Translations under genes and position numbers: made by a program | Notes under the pieces: model-generated | Seen by the model: the letters and a program-made list of their open reading frames with translations, nothing else | Databases searched by the model: none | What the model was told of the DNA's origin: nothing | Source: Oidiodendron maius Zn | Lineage: Eukaryota; Ascomycota; Leotiomycetes; Myxotrichaceae | DNA: 64,000 nt | Assembly (NCBI GenBank): GCA_000827325.1 | Contig: KN832895.1 | Coordinates: 139,438-203,437, forward strand | Direction of reading: 5' to 3' | Shown: piece by piece, positions 1 to 11,543 of the stretch | Numbering within the stretch: position 1 is the stretch's first letter | How the letters are laid out: each line of letters opens with the position of its first letter

Positions 1-1819
1 TTCAGGTCCAGATGCCAAAACATTTTTGCCAAAATCAAGCGGGCCTCAGCGTTGGCGAGATTCTGTCCAAGACACTGCAGTGACGAGCGTATTCATCAGC
101 GGATGCGTGAGGTCATAGATCAGGTTAGATATAGGTACGTACGTTCATGGTGCCCACGCTGAACGGGCGGAATGCTGCTTTGCGGTCCTGCGCAAATTCC
201 GCTGGGGCGTTTGGCAACCAGCGCTCGGGCAGGAAGTCATGCGGGCGGTGGAAATGAGCGGGGTTCTGGAACATGGCGAACATGTTAATGTTCACCGTTG
301 TCTAAGAGAGACGGGAGAAAAATCAGTGTGCTTCCTTCGTCCGGGTGGTACATGGATATTGTGCGGAGGCGACTTACTCCCTCTGGAATGAACTTATCAC
401 CAACGGTCCCTCCACCTTGCGGAGGGACACGCCACAGGAGCCCGATGACCGGTGGATAGAGCCTCATCGTTTCCTCCATGCAGGCCTGCACATATTGCAA
501 GCGATGAGTGGAGAGCATAGTGATCTCAGCTGGGGAGGAGAAAGCCGCACGAATTTCCTTCACAAAGGCATCCATGCAGGACCTATTGCGACCAAGAAAG
601 TAAGTTACGCCCGAGAGCAGAGTTGAGATGGTTTCGGATCCCGTTCCTACTAAGGTCACTGCTGTCACCACCATCTCCTCATGCGTCAGGCCTTCGCCGG
701 GTGACTCGGTGTCGCCTCGGCCTTTGATCAGCACTTTGTCCCAGAAATCACCGCGAGGCTCCGGGTGGCGGATTCGCTCTTCGATGCGTTTGCGCGCGTG
801 CATGAAGTTTGTGATGCGCGCCTTTTGGAGCCGCATGGGCACGAACCACGGCGCGAGGAAAAGTAGGCCGCGCTCTCGAAAGACAATCTTGAGTTGGGAG
901 TCGAATGCTGTCCAGGCCAGGGTGCGGATCTGCAAAGTCATGGAAGGTCAGCATCGCCTCTTCCTGGACCCGGTATCATCGTGGTCAAAAATGTGACAGT
1001 CGCTCCCCTGAGCACAACTCACCCAGCTGTGTTCCTGCCTGCTCTCCACGCAGTGAAACGGCTCGTGCCAGCCGAGATCACTGATAATGTCGAAGCCGAG
1101 CATAGAATACCTAGATCGAGGGTGTTAAAATGAAAGAGACATGGCAGGACTGTCAAAGCTATATCTGGCATACCATCTCGTGAGCTCGGCAACCTCGCCT
1201 TTGCGAGCCAGTTCCGTCATCCTGTCGACGAACAAATCGACATATCCGGTGATCAAAGCCTCCTGTTCCTGCAGTCCCTTCTCCGAGAAAGCATAGCTCA
1301 GGACTCGCCGGAAGCGAGCATGCTCGTGAGGGGGCGTATTGACCAGACTCATGGGGGCCTTATTTCCCCTGCCTCGTGGCACGCGTTTTGGATTCCGCGG
1401 CCATTGTTGTTTGTTACGGTTGTAGGCAAAGATCTCCTCCCATGCCTTTGGTGAAGCGAAACTCAACTCGTTGGGTGCAATGCGTACTGCGTCACCGTAT
1501 TTGCGATGGGCACGGAAAACCTCGCGCTGCAGGTTTCCAGTGAGCTGCCAGTAATCCTTGAATGGGTGATGTTAGTGTCGAGTGCTTTCTTTCTTTGATT
1601 GATTGGGTTTCGCTTGGAATGAGAGTGAGAGAGTATCGTTCATACCCATGGCAATTTGCTGATCCGACACAGGAACGGCCCCGGATATTTACGAAGGGGG
1701 TGGAAGAAGAGATTGTAGACAATATGCCCCAGAAGATACGCTCCCACGGCGGTACAAGCCAAGCTGAGGGTAGGAAAAGCAGGGCGGCGAGGAAGCAGCG
1801 AGGCAAGGTTGAGATCCAT
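1..1819 (-). CDS. Cytochrome P450, CYP65-like (3' end beyond window)
   Basis: Membrane-anchored haem monooxygenase, probably a tailoring oxidase of the adjacent polyketide cluster. Six exons read well: 1819-1646, 1556-1174, 1110-1023, 929-378, 301-143 and 74 to beyond base 1, giving about 476 visible residues; the last few dozen are outside the window. The start is the ATG at 1819, followed by a hydrophobic anchor and the proline hinge (KYPGPF). Visible motifs are the I-helix GTGSET (about 310-315), the K-helix ETMR (358-361) and the haem loop FSVGTMNCLG with Cys453. The loop has Met where nearly all P450s have Arg (FxxGxRxCxG). The RIAPNELSF and GQNLANAEARL stretches resemble CYP65/isotrichodermin-hydroxylase-type enzymes; this subfamily call is from memory of the family. 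It is divergently transcribed from the methyltransferase at 2476. Confidence 0.88.
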
Positions 1820-2475
1820 GGCTCTTCGATAGATGTGTATGCACTGCCGGAAGGGAAGATGACGCCACTTTTGCACCAAGACATCGTCACGGCGGGAACC
1901 TTGAGGCGTGAATACCTTTTTATTGAAAAGATCTTGTCAACACTACTGTACCTCAGGCTCCTGGTAGAGTGTGGCGGGCGTCGGCTTATGTGATGGCGGA
2001 TGACAGAAGCCGGACGGCCGACAGTAGCTCCAGCTCCTTAAGCTATGTACTAGGGTAAGGTTACAGTGCAGATAGTTCCGGAGTTTGAGAAGAAACTCAA
2101 TTCCTATATCTTAGTAAGGCACGAATGCAATGCAACTTGGGAGTTCACCGAGAGCCATTGCATTGCAGCAGCAAGCAATTAGGCGATAATGCGATTGGCT
2201 TAGATATGGATACCTATCTAGATAGGTAGCTTACAGAGTCCGGGAAAATCCCAACACGTCCTGTCCAATATGAGGGACGCTTTTAATCCCTCTAAGAACC
2301 ATATCCCGAGATCGTAAAAGCCGTGGCCAAGAACCCTAGAAATCTCCGTGCTTTGTATCCGCCACACAGTGGTACGTAGGGAGACGGAACATAGGTCTGG
2401 CCTAAATATACAGAGCTCTATTCCTTCAATATCCTCAGACGCTTTGGAAGAAAGACCGAAATCATATCCATCACC
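1820..2475. promoter_or_regulatory. Divergent promoter between P450 and methyltransferase
   Basis: 656 bases separate two divergent starts, so this is probably a shared bidirectional promoter. It contains a CCGGACGG-type element (2010-2020, with inverted CGG/CCG half-sites) of the kind Zn2Cys6 proteins bind, and a CTAAATATA stretch near 2402, about 70 bases before the methyltransferase ATG. Binding is inferred only. Confidence 0.4.
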
Positions 2476-3305
2476 ATGACGGGTTCTACGACCGCCACTG
2501 AGTCCCAGTCGTTGCAGGCCGACCTCCGCAAAACTACGGCCGCCACCAAGAATGCGTCAGCGCCCGACGTGGTAAAGGGTAAGGATGACCAAGAAGTGCT
2601 CTACACGCCATGGCGTCTCGCTTTTTACGATTTCTGGGTGCTTGGAATCGTCACCTCGTATGCCTGGTGCTGCCCCACCACGACCTATCTGCTGCCGCTG
2701 TTTCGTGCGAACGTTCGCAAAAACCATCTTGATATCGGTGTCGGCTCGGGCTATTATCTCGACCCGTCAACGGTGCCGGCCACGACCAAGCTGACGCTGG
2801 TCGACAGCGAGAGTCACGCACTTGCTGTTGCTAAAGTCCGCACGAAACGATCGGATGTCACTGCCATCGTGGCGAACGTTGTGAAACCCCTTCCACTGTC
2901 GCAAAAGTACGACTCTGTCAGTATGTATTCTCTCATCCCGTCCCTACTCAATAAGGAGAGTGAGCAAGCACAAGGGCTAAAGGTATAATCATCCTAGGCA
3001 TGTATTATCTCCTCCATTGCATCGCTGGGAGCATCGAGGAGAAATGTGGTGTGTTTTCCAATATCAAGATTCACATGGCGCCCGACGGCGTGCTCACTGG
3101 GGCCAACATCCTAAACAAAGGCGTGAAGCAGGACAACTTCTTCGGCGCATGGATCAGGAGAGGCATTACGAAGCACGGAATTCTGCATAACCAGAGTGAT
3201 ACTGCGTACGACTTTGAACACGCGTTGAGGGAGAATTTCCACAAGGTCGAGACTTGGGTGGTAGGGAGTATCTTCATCTTCCGCGCTGAGAGCCCGAAGA
3301 TCTAA
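2476..3305 (+). CDS. SAM-dependent O-methyltransferase (CtvB/AurB-like)
   Basis: Small class I methyltransferase likely to methylate a hydroxyl of the polyketide product. Two exons, 2476-2920 and 2998-3305, flank a 77-base intron (GTATGT donor, GCTAA branch, CTAG acceptor); the join restores the family stretch YDSVSMYYLLHCIAG. The protein is 250 residues. SAM-binding motif I is HLDIGVGSGYYL (about 94-105), preceded by YDFWVLGIVTSYAW, which resembles the small methyltransferases of citreoviridin and aurovertin clusters (recalled, not searched). It is divergent from the P450 at 1819. Both exons are open and the key glycines are present, so it looks functional. The methyl acceptor cannot be told from sequence. 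Confidence 0.85.
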
Positions 3306-4337
3306 GAGCGACAGTAATCTCTCTCTCAAACCTGTAGCGGACTGGATTATCGGTAACTCTGGGTTAACCGCAAGAAAAGATAAAACCCAATTTTTGGTGA
3401 GGATATCTATAATCTCTCTTTAAACTGTAATCCATAAAGTTTTTGCCTATTTTCAGATAAAAAAGAGGTTACAAAATTATTTTTTGGGGGGTCACTAGGG
3501 ATCACATAATATAAAAAGACTATATCCATTTGTTTTCTTACTTTTTAGGCTGATTTCCCTGGTGAAATAGCTTTTTTCATTCATTTATTTTTTCGTTAAA
3601 TATGTTTTATTTTAAAGCTAGTATCTAAGAGATAATTCAATAACTATTACCAACGTTTAAGTAAAACATAGTTTTATAAGCCTAATTTAAAAAGCCCTTA
3701 GCTAAAAATAACAAAAAAAAAGATTTATTTTACTTCTACCTAGCAATAAACTAAGTACAGATACTGTATAAGTCTATTTACTACCAGTAATATCCTTTTA
3801 GATCAAAATGTCTTTCTAGATAAAGATGTAGCGAAATTAAACCTCGAAACTCTTCTAGATGTTTTTGAACTGGTCGTCAAGGAGCGCTACTCAAAAATCA
3901 AGGCAGCTCTAGTCTAGGTCCTGATAATCGGTGGATTGCTGCTCGAGTCGGCCGGGAAATTGGTGTGTCGTAGATGGCAGTCTGTTAACCATTAAGCCGG
4001 TGTCGTAACTTCGCCAGGTGATCCACATTGGTTACACGGTGGATGAATGCGAGCAGTTGCTTCCCAAGGAGCTTATATGCTCTGTATGTCCCTTGCTGGA
4101 GCTTATAAAGAAGCTGAGCGCTATAGGTGGCACTACGAGGTAAGAATGAGGCAATGCGCTTCTCCCTACCTTCGCATGGGTAATGCTATAATGCTGCCGC
4201 AGATTGCCCTCACCGCGGAAATGGGAGGTCAGCGAACCGTCGAGGTTATGCTGTGATGGAGAGTTGTGACGGGAAGTGAGAAGAAAAGGATGATGAACGG
4301 ATCAGGGACGAGGAAGATAGGTAGGTGGGCTGATTCC
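3306..4337. other. AT-rich intergenic stretch, probably RIP-decayed
   Basis: No supportable gene. Bases 3350-3840 are strongly AT-rich with many TTTA/TAAA runs and stops in all frames, as expected of old repeat DNA decayed by RIP. From about 3840 base composition returns to normal, but I recognise no coding homology. It separates the methyltransferase from the regulator's 3' end. Confidence 0.5.
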
Positions 4338-7162
4338 CTATAACCCGAATATTGTAACTATATCCTCATCCTGCAAATCAATACTATTAAGCAGTGAGTC
4401 TTGCTGAGACTGATCAGAAGAATCATCCTCCACTCCCTGCATGGAGAAGGAACCCGAAGTGAAATTCGGGTGTTGTAATCTTGTCGCGTCGAATGCTGAC
4501 TGGTGACTGCCGCTGCCCAGAGATCCTGATCCTACTCGATGATATGAGGGTATTTTTTGAGGTTGAGGGTGCGGGTGGTGGTCTGAAGATGGAAAGGAGG
4601 GAGCGGCTGCTCCTGCGCCGCCGCACATGCCAGATGGCGCCTGCGAGACCCCAGTCCCACTAGAAGGAGTGGTTGGAGTCATGAGATGGCTCGTCGACGC
4701 GACGCTGGACATTGTGAGGGGAGGAGTGAACAGGGGGATTTGTTGAGGAGCAGTTGAGGAAAATCGATCCGGAGGGATATTTTGGGAGGAAAGAGGGCTT
4801 CCACCATTCGCGAGCATGGCGTCCTTGTTGCCTCCTCCCCTCGCAAGCGCTATACGACCCAGCCTCTCGCGGGTCTTCCGCACCAGTCTTTCCAGTGGAG
4901 ATGCCAACACAGTCGAATAACTGCTACTGCCGCTGGATCCTGCTTGAAGTTGCCAGACTTGCTCGACGAGCGGCCAGCGCTCCCGGAGCATCTTCTCATC
5001 GGTGCAGACGTAACAACCGGCAATGGCGACGGCGAGGGCATGCCACGGGATGCCGAGATACCACCGCAGCCCATCACACCGCGAATCCGTATGCATCAGG
5101 CGGACCTTCTCCAGGACGCGAAACGCCAACTGCAGCTCTGCGTCGTTGTCTCTTTCTTGGCCGGTGAGTGTCAAGGGTTGGGGACGCAGCGCCGCGAGCC
5201 GCGTCGACGCCACCAGCGTTTGCGTGCTGTGCCATGTGAACCAGGCCTCTCGCGACGCCTCCGGGTCACAAAACCGGATGAGTTCGAACGCCTTCCGATC
5301 GAAGGCTGCCGAAGCCCTCTCGCGGGAGCCGCGGTTCATTAAGAAGGAGGATGGATAGGAGCCTCTTTCGGGAGCATACACACTGCTCATACTACTCGAG
5401 TGACTTCTGACACTGGCGCTGCCGCTGGCACTCAGCGGCCGCTCGACATCGTCATGCTGTTGCTGTGGTTGGTGGCCGGTATAGTTGAGCAGGCGGCCGC
5501 TCACCTGCGCATGGTATGTGACAAACGGAAATGTCGCACACGTGAGGTCTTCCCTCTCTGGGATCTCGTCTGTTGTTTGCTCGTCGAAGTCGTCGTCGTC
5601 GAGGTGGCGGAGTCCTTCCAGCGCGCTGGAGACTTCTGCGACGGGAATGAGCGGCTCGGAGCCATGCGCGAATGAGGCTTGGAGATCCATGACGCATATC
5701 GTAAGCCACAGCCGCTTGCGCATCTGTCGGTCGAAGAATGATGGTTCGCCCCGGGGTTTTGTCGTCGTATCATCCGCGTGCAGTGACATTCCCTTAGCGA
5801 GTCGGATCGCCAACGCCACTAACGACCAGATGACCTTCTCCCCCCCTTCGGACCTTCGCCCGACCTGGGAGTATTATTTGTTAGTTGAGCCCGGCGTGGA
5901 GAATGAAGCAAGACCATGAGGCTTGGAGAAGGTACGTCGGAGCTTACGAGATAAAGCACAAATGCTTGGAGCACCGTTATGTCTCCAGTGACAAGGATAT
6001 CTGCCCGGTCGAGTGCAGTCTCGCATGCTCGACGATACTGGGCCACAACCGCCGCTTTGCTGGTCTGGAACATATCTCGACATTGCGTTTCGGAGAGGCT
6101 GCACGTTGCCACATAGCATATAGCGGAGCTCAAGGCGATGACGGAAGCATGGCCCTCCGGATATCCCAGATACGTGCTATCATGCTGCAGCAGTTTGCGG
6201 AGAGATGGTCGGTGGAGGATCTTGAAGACAGGGTCAACCTGGTGGAGGTATACCTGACACAATCGACCAAGAACAATGGAAATATCTCGATTCGAGAGGC
6301 TGGGCGATGTGCAACTGATGGATCCGCCAAAACACAATGTGCCGAAGGTACCGGCATGAGCGCCGGGGAATTTTGCCGCGGGATTCTGCAAGCTGATGTT
6401 GTTAGTTGGATCTACCATTGGAAAGTCGCCTGCTGGATCTGTGTCATGCTGCTTTAAGTCAATATAATATACATAAATGTGCCGGCGACGTTTGCTGGAC
6501 CGGCCGACTTACCTCTTCGTACGGATCCGACCAAAACAGATCACCACGCTGCGTGGGAGCCCCGCCGTCTTCGAGGCCATTGGAAGTGGCAGCAGATGTC
6601 GGGGGAGCCCACAGAGCTGGCTGGATCTCTTGGGTTGGTTGAACAGCCTTTGGAAACATGTCTCAGCTTGTTGCACATGAAGAAGAGCAGAATCACGCTG
6701 TACTATTACCTCTTGATGGAGACTGGCGGATGAATGGTTACGTGACGCTGTACTGGACCTGGCCGGTCCCCTGTTGTCGTCGAGCTTGGCCCTGGGAGGC
6801 TGTCCCGCCACACTCCCGCCCGTGGCGAGGACATCGGCTTCGTCTGAGGTGAGAAAATCATCCCTGGGCAGTGGCGTTGGCTTTGGCTGGGTCACTGGAC
6901 TCGGGCGATTCGGTGGTGGAGGTTGGTTTCGCCTCTCGGTATTTGCCGTCTTTGGTTGGGAATGGCGACCGCGCGGCAGGCGTTGACGATAAATTGGTAA
7001 GCACTCGACGCTACTTAAAATACAAGTCGTACAAGGCTCGAGCTTGTCGCATTTGACTTTACGCTCGCGGCACAGCTCACAGCTTAGTTGCGGGGTTACC
7101 TTAATCCCCGAGTAGTTACGACGCGGCCTCGCTGATGAAGATGAATTAGAGGCCGTGGCCAT
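4338..7162 (-). CDS. Zn2Cys6 transcription factor (cluster regulator candidate)
   Basis: Fungal-specific activator, 872 residues, likely pathway-specific for the surrounding cluster. Four exons: 7162-6710, 6647-6513, 6451-5948 and 5864-4338; the three introns (62, 61 and 83 bases) restore one continuous frame. The DNA-binding cluster is Cys28-Cys54 with spacing C-x2-C-x6-C-x5-C-x2-C-x6-C and basic residues RERKVK. A Pro/Ser-rich linker follows, then a fungal_trans middle domain whose SRPLRKLL-like and [13 protein letters not shown]-like stretches are recognisable, and a Ser/Gly/Gln-rich C-terminal tail suitable for activation. A decayed, inverted relic of its zinc-cluster region lies at 8091-8291. 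Targets are inferred from position only. Confidence 0.85.
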
Positions 7163-7316
7163 TGCTCCCTAAATCCGTGTGGCGTAAAAGTGCGATGGCC
7201 TAACCAGGGTTGATAGGGTTGCGAGGCTTAATTTTCAAGGTATGGCCAGGGCATTATTCTGAGGCGGGGGTGCATCTAAGTCAGTGTGCTAGGAAGTGGC
7301 CCGAGGAAACTTAAGT

Positions 7317-7680
7317 ACACGATAGAGGGCATTGTAGGTGTTTAAATCCTACGCCCTTGACTTTGTTGCGTTCAGACCTCAGCCGTCTTTCGGGGACTGC
7401 ATGGGAGAACACACGCTATCTGCTTGTGTGAGGCACGATCGAGGGAATTCGCAAGGGCCTATATCTCTGCCCCTGACCTGTCAGATATAGGTGTCTTTTG
7501 TCCTTCGAGGACGACATGGGAGGACACAATGCATCTGCTCGGATGAGTCACGATAGAGGTCATATTACCGACCTATATACTATGCCCCTAACTTGTTAGC
7601 TTCAGATCCTGTCGTCTCTTGGGGACGGCCGCATATGCCATCTGCTCGGTGCGGCACACGATAGTAATCTCTTTATCTGT
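7317..7680. repeat. Diverged tandem repeat, unit about 110 bp, ~3 copies
   Basis: Successive segments near 7371, 7480 and 7595 share the order: GACCTCAGCC-type start, TCTTTCGGGGAC-type core, ACACAATGCATCTGCT-like block, CACGATAGAGG, then TATGCCCCTGAC-like end. Copies differ by many transitions. The array lies upstream of the regulator and its relic; function unknown. Confidence 0.6.
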
Positions 7681-7831
7681 AACTGGATTGTCCCTCAGAA
7701 CGATCCCTGACCATACCTTGCAATAAGCCTATTTAGCCATCGTACTTTTAGGCCACTCGGATTTTAGAGCGTGATGGCTACGGCCGCGCAATCGATTCGG
7801 CGAGAATGCCCATTTACGTACGTAAAATGGG

Positions 7832-8038
7832 CAAGGGAAAGCAATACATCAAGAACAGCAATACATAAAATCGCGATGGATAGAGCTACAAGTAGAATAC
7901 CTTAGATCCTTATACAAGATGAATTATAATATAGCACTTTATTTTAGTTTATACACGGTTTTCAAATCTGAATACAATGTAAGTAGATAATAATCGTGAT
8001 TTATGTATTGCTGTTCGTGATGCATTGCTCTCCCTCGC
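7832..8038. mobile_element. Foldback/MITE-like inverted repeat
   Basis: Arms of about 45 bases face each other: GGGAAAGCAATACATCAAGA followed by ACAGCAATACATAAA on the left, and the near reverse complement (TTTATGTATTGCTGTTCGTG, then ATGCATTGCTCTCCC) on the right. The middle is AT-rich and non-coding. It resembles a small non-autonomous DNA transposon. No clean target duplication was found. Confidence 0.55.
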
Positions 8039-8090
8039 TTACTTTGCTGCGCGATATAACCGACAATTAATATAACCAACGATTAGTGCG

Positions 8091-8291
8091 TTAGCTGGGC
8101 AACGGCGTAACGACTTCGGGACAAGGTAACCCCGCGACTAAACTATGTGCTGTATTGTGAGCATAAATAAAGTGCGATAAGCTCGAGCCTTGTTCTCCTT
8201 TGTGTGTGAAGTAGCGTTTAGTGCTTACGGATCGCCATTCTGAACCAAAGGCTACAGATATCGAGAGGCGAAACCTGCATTCACAACCCAA
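8091..8291 (+). pseudogene. RIP-decayed relic of a Zn2Cys6 regulator's N-terminus
   Basis: Read on the + strand, this matches the zinc-cluster region of the regulator at 7162 (about positions 6905-7130 in inverted orientation). Shared blocks include GGTAACCCCGC, TGCGACAAGCTCGAGCCTTGT (here with GATAAG) and the AGCACT / TTTCGCCTCTCG stretches. Many differences are C-to-T or G-to-A (for example GCCGCGAG to ATTGTGAG), which break the cysteine codons and add stops. It is a head-to-head partial duplicate, not a working gene. Whether it copies this regulator or a close paralogue is unclear. Confidence 0.7.
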
Positions 8292-8827
8292 TCGTACGTA
8301 GTTCTATGTAGATGGTGTGCCAATGCGCGGATTACCGGGTTTTGGAACATCAGCAGGTCATAGGTACTTGTCAGGGTCGACAGGTGAGGAAGAGGGTCCA
8401 TCACAAATTTGCTATGGATGATCATGAAGACCGTGCGGTTATCCACATGCGGCTGTGTTTTAACCCGGCCGCACGTTTCTGTTGGCCAATCATCTCGACA
8501 AATTGAATGCTAGTTGGGGGCGCGGATCGAGGAACGAGCAACCGCCAAGAGCGGAGACAAAGCTTGTTCGCTAAACCTGAACTAGCCGACGTTGCTCTAC
8601 AGTGCCAAAATGTCACGAATGATCCGTTTCTGATTACTGCTTGCGCCATTTCCAGCATTTGATACTCTAACCTTGACGGCTCGTAGTGGAGGCACCACCG
8701 TTGAGCGCAACAAGGCTTTTTATCCTAGAGACATACCCCACGATTTCCACTTCTTCAGGGGCAACCTGTAGCCCGGAGGAGCCACGCTGATTTACGGCTA
8801 TTGTACGCCAACGATACATGTATGCTG

Positions 8828-10800
8828 TCAGATCCCGAGACTTGCAAGACTTCGATCGTTACGCCATTTGAGATACATGTCCATTCCTGACTGCTTAAAC
8901 ACAAACAGCTGCCTCAGCTGCCAGGGCTCATCCGGCCGCACAAAGCGAGGCTACAGAGGCTTTGTCAGTCGCCAGCTCAGCGCAACTGACAGTTGAGTAT
9001 TTTATAGACGGAATGTACTGACCTCGAGTAAGCCGAAAAACGTGGGTATGAACTTATAAATCTCCATCTCCGCCACATGGCGTCCAATACAGCTCCGGGT
9101 GCCGTGTCCGAAGGCCAGGTCGTGCGCGTTCATGGCCTTTCGCCGTTTCTCGAAAGACTCCGGGGACTCGCCGGCGCGCGGGAGCCAGCGCAATGGGTCG
9201 AAGACGTCTGCGTTCTCGCCAAAGATGTCTTTGCTGAGGCCAATGGTGTCGCCGTGCATGCCAATCACTACACCGGCGGGCAGCTTGGTTCCGTCGGGCA
9301 GTTCGCACCCCCCTGCTGGGACCTCGCGCTCCAGCAGCGCCATGAAGGCGAAATGCTTGCGTAGAGACTCTCTCACCACGGCAGCACAGAAGGGCAGGTC
9401 GAATCGCGCCGTGTGGAATGGTACGGGAAAGGACTTGACTTTCGTATCGACTTCCTCGACAATGCGCTTGGCGATCCAAGGCTGTTTTAGGGCGTAATAC
9501 ACTGCTGTGCGCAGGATGACAGAGGTCGTGTCGCTGCCTGCCGTCAGATTCGCTTTTGCGTAGCCGATCAGCTGGCCATCGCTAATACTGGGATCTTTGG
9601 CCTGAGCCTCCAAGAAGGCGGACGTGAAATCTGCTGGTCGATTCGCATCGGTCGTCGCTGCACCTGATGTCTGCTCGTCCATCCTTTGTTGCAGGATGCG
9701 TTTGCATCGAAGCGCAAAGGAGGCGGACTGGTCGGGCTTGGAAAGCCAACGCAGTGGATTCCATTTGGCCAGCTCGTCGATTTCGGGCATCGTAAGTGTC
9801 TATGACGGATGTCAGTGGGCTATTGTTGCAGAGGCCACGCAGGCCAGGCGGGCGCTATGGATGGATGATGGATGATGGATTGGACTGACAAGGGCTCGGT
9901 AATCGGTTTCCTTGGTCAACTGCTTCATGACGCCGTCAACATCACCACCCGCTTCCATGAACCTGAGACTGCGACTCATGGTCATCTCGGAGATTACATC
10001 GAATGCCCCTGGAACAGGGGATCATCAGCTCGCCATCTCATGCGAAACGATGGGAGTGGTTTGGAACGCACAGTACTGTACCCAATTGTGATAATCACAG
10101 ACGTTGCCCGTGCTGATAAACAACTCATCCAATCTGGTATAGAACAACCTCATGCTCTTATCGACGAAGGGCTCAAACTGTGCTGCCAAAGAAAAAATCA
10201 GCTTAGAATGCATCGCCTCGCATCATCGAGCTCTGAGAAGCAACGGATCGTAATGTTCACCTGGATGATCTTCGACATGGCGTACGCCGGCGCGACGGGC
10301 CGTCGAATCGCGGCATGCGTCTTGTTGTCTGCGGCTGCGAACATCGTGGGCTGCCTCTTGCCCTGATAGATCGGCCCCATGGCCTTGACCATATCGGACT
10401 GCAAAGAAGAAAGATGTTTCTATTAGCCCTTCTGCCCAACCCCAAAAACAAGCAAACGTGTCTCGAGCTTGTGCGTGTTCCTCTCTGCCTGAAACAATAG
10501 GGTTTGCATGCATACCTTCTTAAACTGGGATTGGAACCCATAGATGATCTCCACGGCCCTGGGATCCGTACAACTGAGGAGATTCGGTCCCACGCGGATG
10601 AGTTGCGAATTGTAGTACTCGTGCAATGCAGGCAGATCTTGTTTGAATGTCCAATTCCACACTTTGTATAACCGCCAAAGGTTCGTGAACTTGGCGAGGA
10701 ATGGGCCTGGGATCCCCGCGAGGCCCGCTTGGAACGCGGTGCGCAGGAGATAGACAATAATTAGAAATATAACAACAGAAAAGAGGACAAGGGGATCCAT
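8828..10800 (-). CDS. Cytochrome P450, pisatin-demethylase-like
   Basis: Haem monooxygenase of 515 residues, likely a second oxidative tailoring enzyme. Six exons: 10800-10516, 10398-10261, 10177-10072, 10008-9890, 9799-9023 and 8950-8828; every join restores the family frame (for example MSKIIQ to FEPFVDKSM). An N-terminal membrane anchor (about 5-25) precedes the hinge GIPGPF. The I-helix is AGSDTT (303-308), the K-helix ESLR (360-363) and the haem loop FGHGTRSCIG has Cys453. WNPLRWL and LIGYAKANLTAGSDTT are typical of pisatin-demethylase-type P450s (family knowledge). All catalytic motifs are intact. It is divergently transcribed from the polyketide synthase, 743 bases away, suggesting co-regulation. 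Confidence 0.88.
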
Positions 10801-11543
10801 TGTGTCAGCTTCGTTGCGGAGGGCCGGATCACTTCACTCCAGATCCCAAATGCATAGGCCCAGTCCGATTGCCCAGTCTCTTGCCACTGTATATACGAGG
10901 CATCAAGCGACTTGCTGTCGGCTTTTGAGCAGGTTGGGGTTAAGATTACACACAGTACGTTGCTGTCAGGCCCCAGGATTTACAGTTCGAGCCAGGTTTG
11001 CGAGATTCAATCTCCATTAGGAACGATCGGCATTGCTTTCAAGTTCCCGGACCGGATCCTCTATTGCTTTTTACGGCAAGCTTCCTTACGGTTTTTACGG
11101 CCAGACAGACTCCACGTATCCGCATGTACTATCTCCTGGGTGCATGCCGGATGGAACCCTGAGATCTGTCTGCAAAGCGTTCCCCAGAATTCTCCAGCTG
11201 CCCTTACTACGTCCTGGTAAGTTTCTACACCGGACGGACTGCACCGCGCTTTGCAATGCTCAAAATCCGACAGCTACATCTTCGGTGTTAGCACAGATGG
11301 CCTAGACCCTGTTGACGTTCGAAGCCAAACGTGGCAGCACACGGCTTCGTCGTTCGTTTCCATTCAAGTAGCGATGAAGTCGCTCGTTCTAACGTCTGCT
11401 TATCATACATACCCCATTCTACCCTCACTCCATTTTACACTACACAACAGGGGACACTGAGGCAGTGTGTTTCGCTATGCTCTCCTTCCACTGCATGTAA
11501 CACCTCCATATCTTTCAGCCTGCCTTATAACATTCAACATAAA
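10801..11543. promoter_or_regulatory. Divergent promoter between P450 and polyketide synthase
   Basis: 743 non-coding bases between two divergent cluster genes. It contains CCGGACCGG (11047-11055) and CCGGACGG (11230-11237), similar to the element at 2010 in the other divergent promoter, so a shared Zn2Cys6 site is possible. Pyrimidine-rich sequence precedes the synthase ATG, as in many fungal promoters. Short spurious frames here have no supporting homology. Confidence 0.4.

Noticed and set aside
2998-3305. Separate small gene after the methyltransferase first part
   Set aside because: It is exon 2 of the same methyltransferase; the splice joins exactly in the family motif.
4754-6457. Several long + strand frames opposite the first regulator
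   Set aside because: They are antisense shadows of a GC-rich coding region with a convincing Zn2Cys6 protein on the minus strand.
7801-7835. CCCATTTACGTACGTAAAATGGG hairpin as a regulatory riboswitch-like element, shortened core ATTTACGTACGTAAAAT
   Set aside because: A simple palindrome next to a foldback repeat in non-coding DNA; no evidence that it is transcribed or regulatory.
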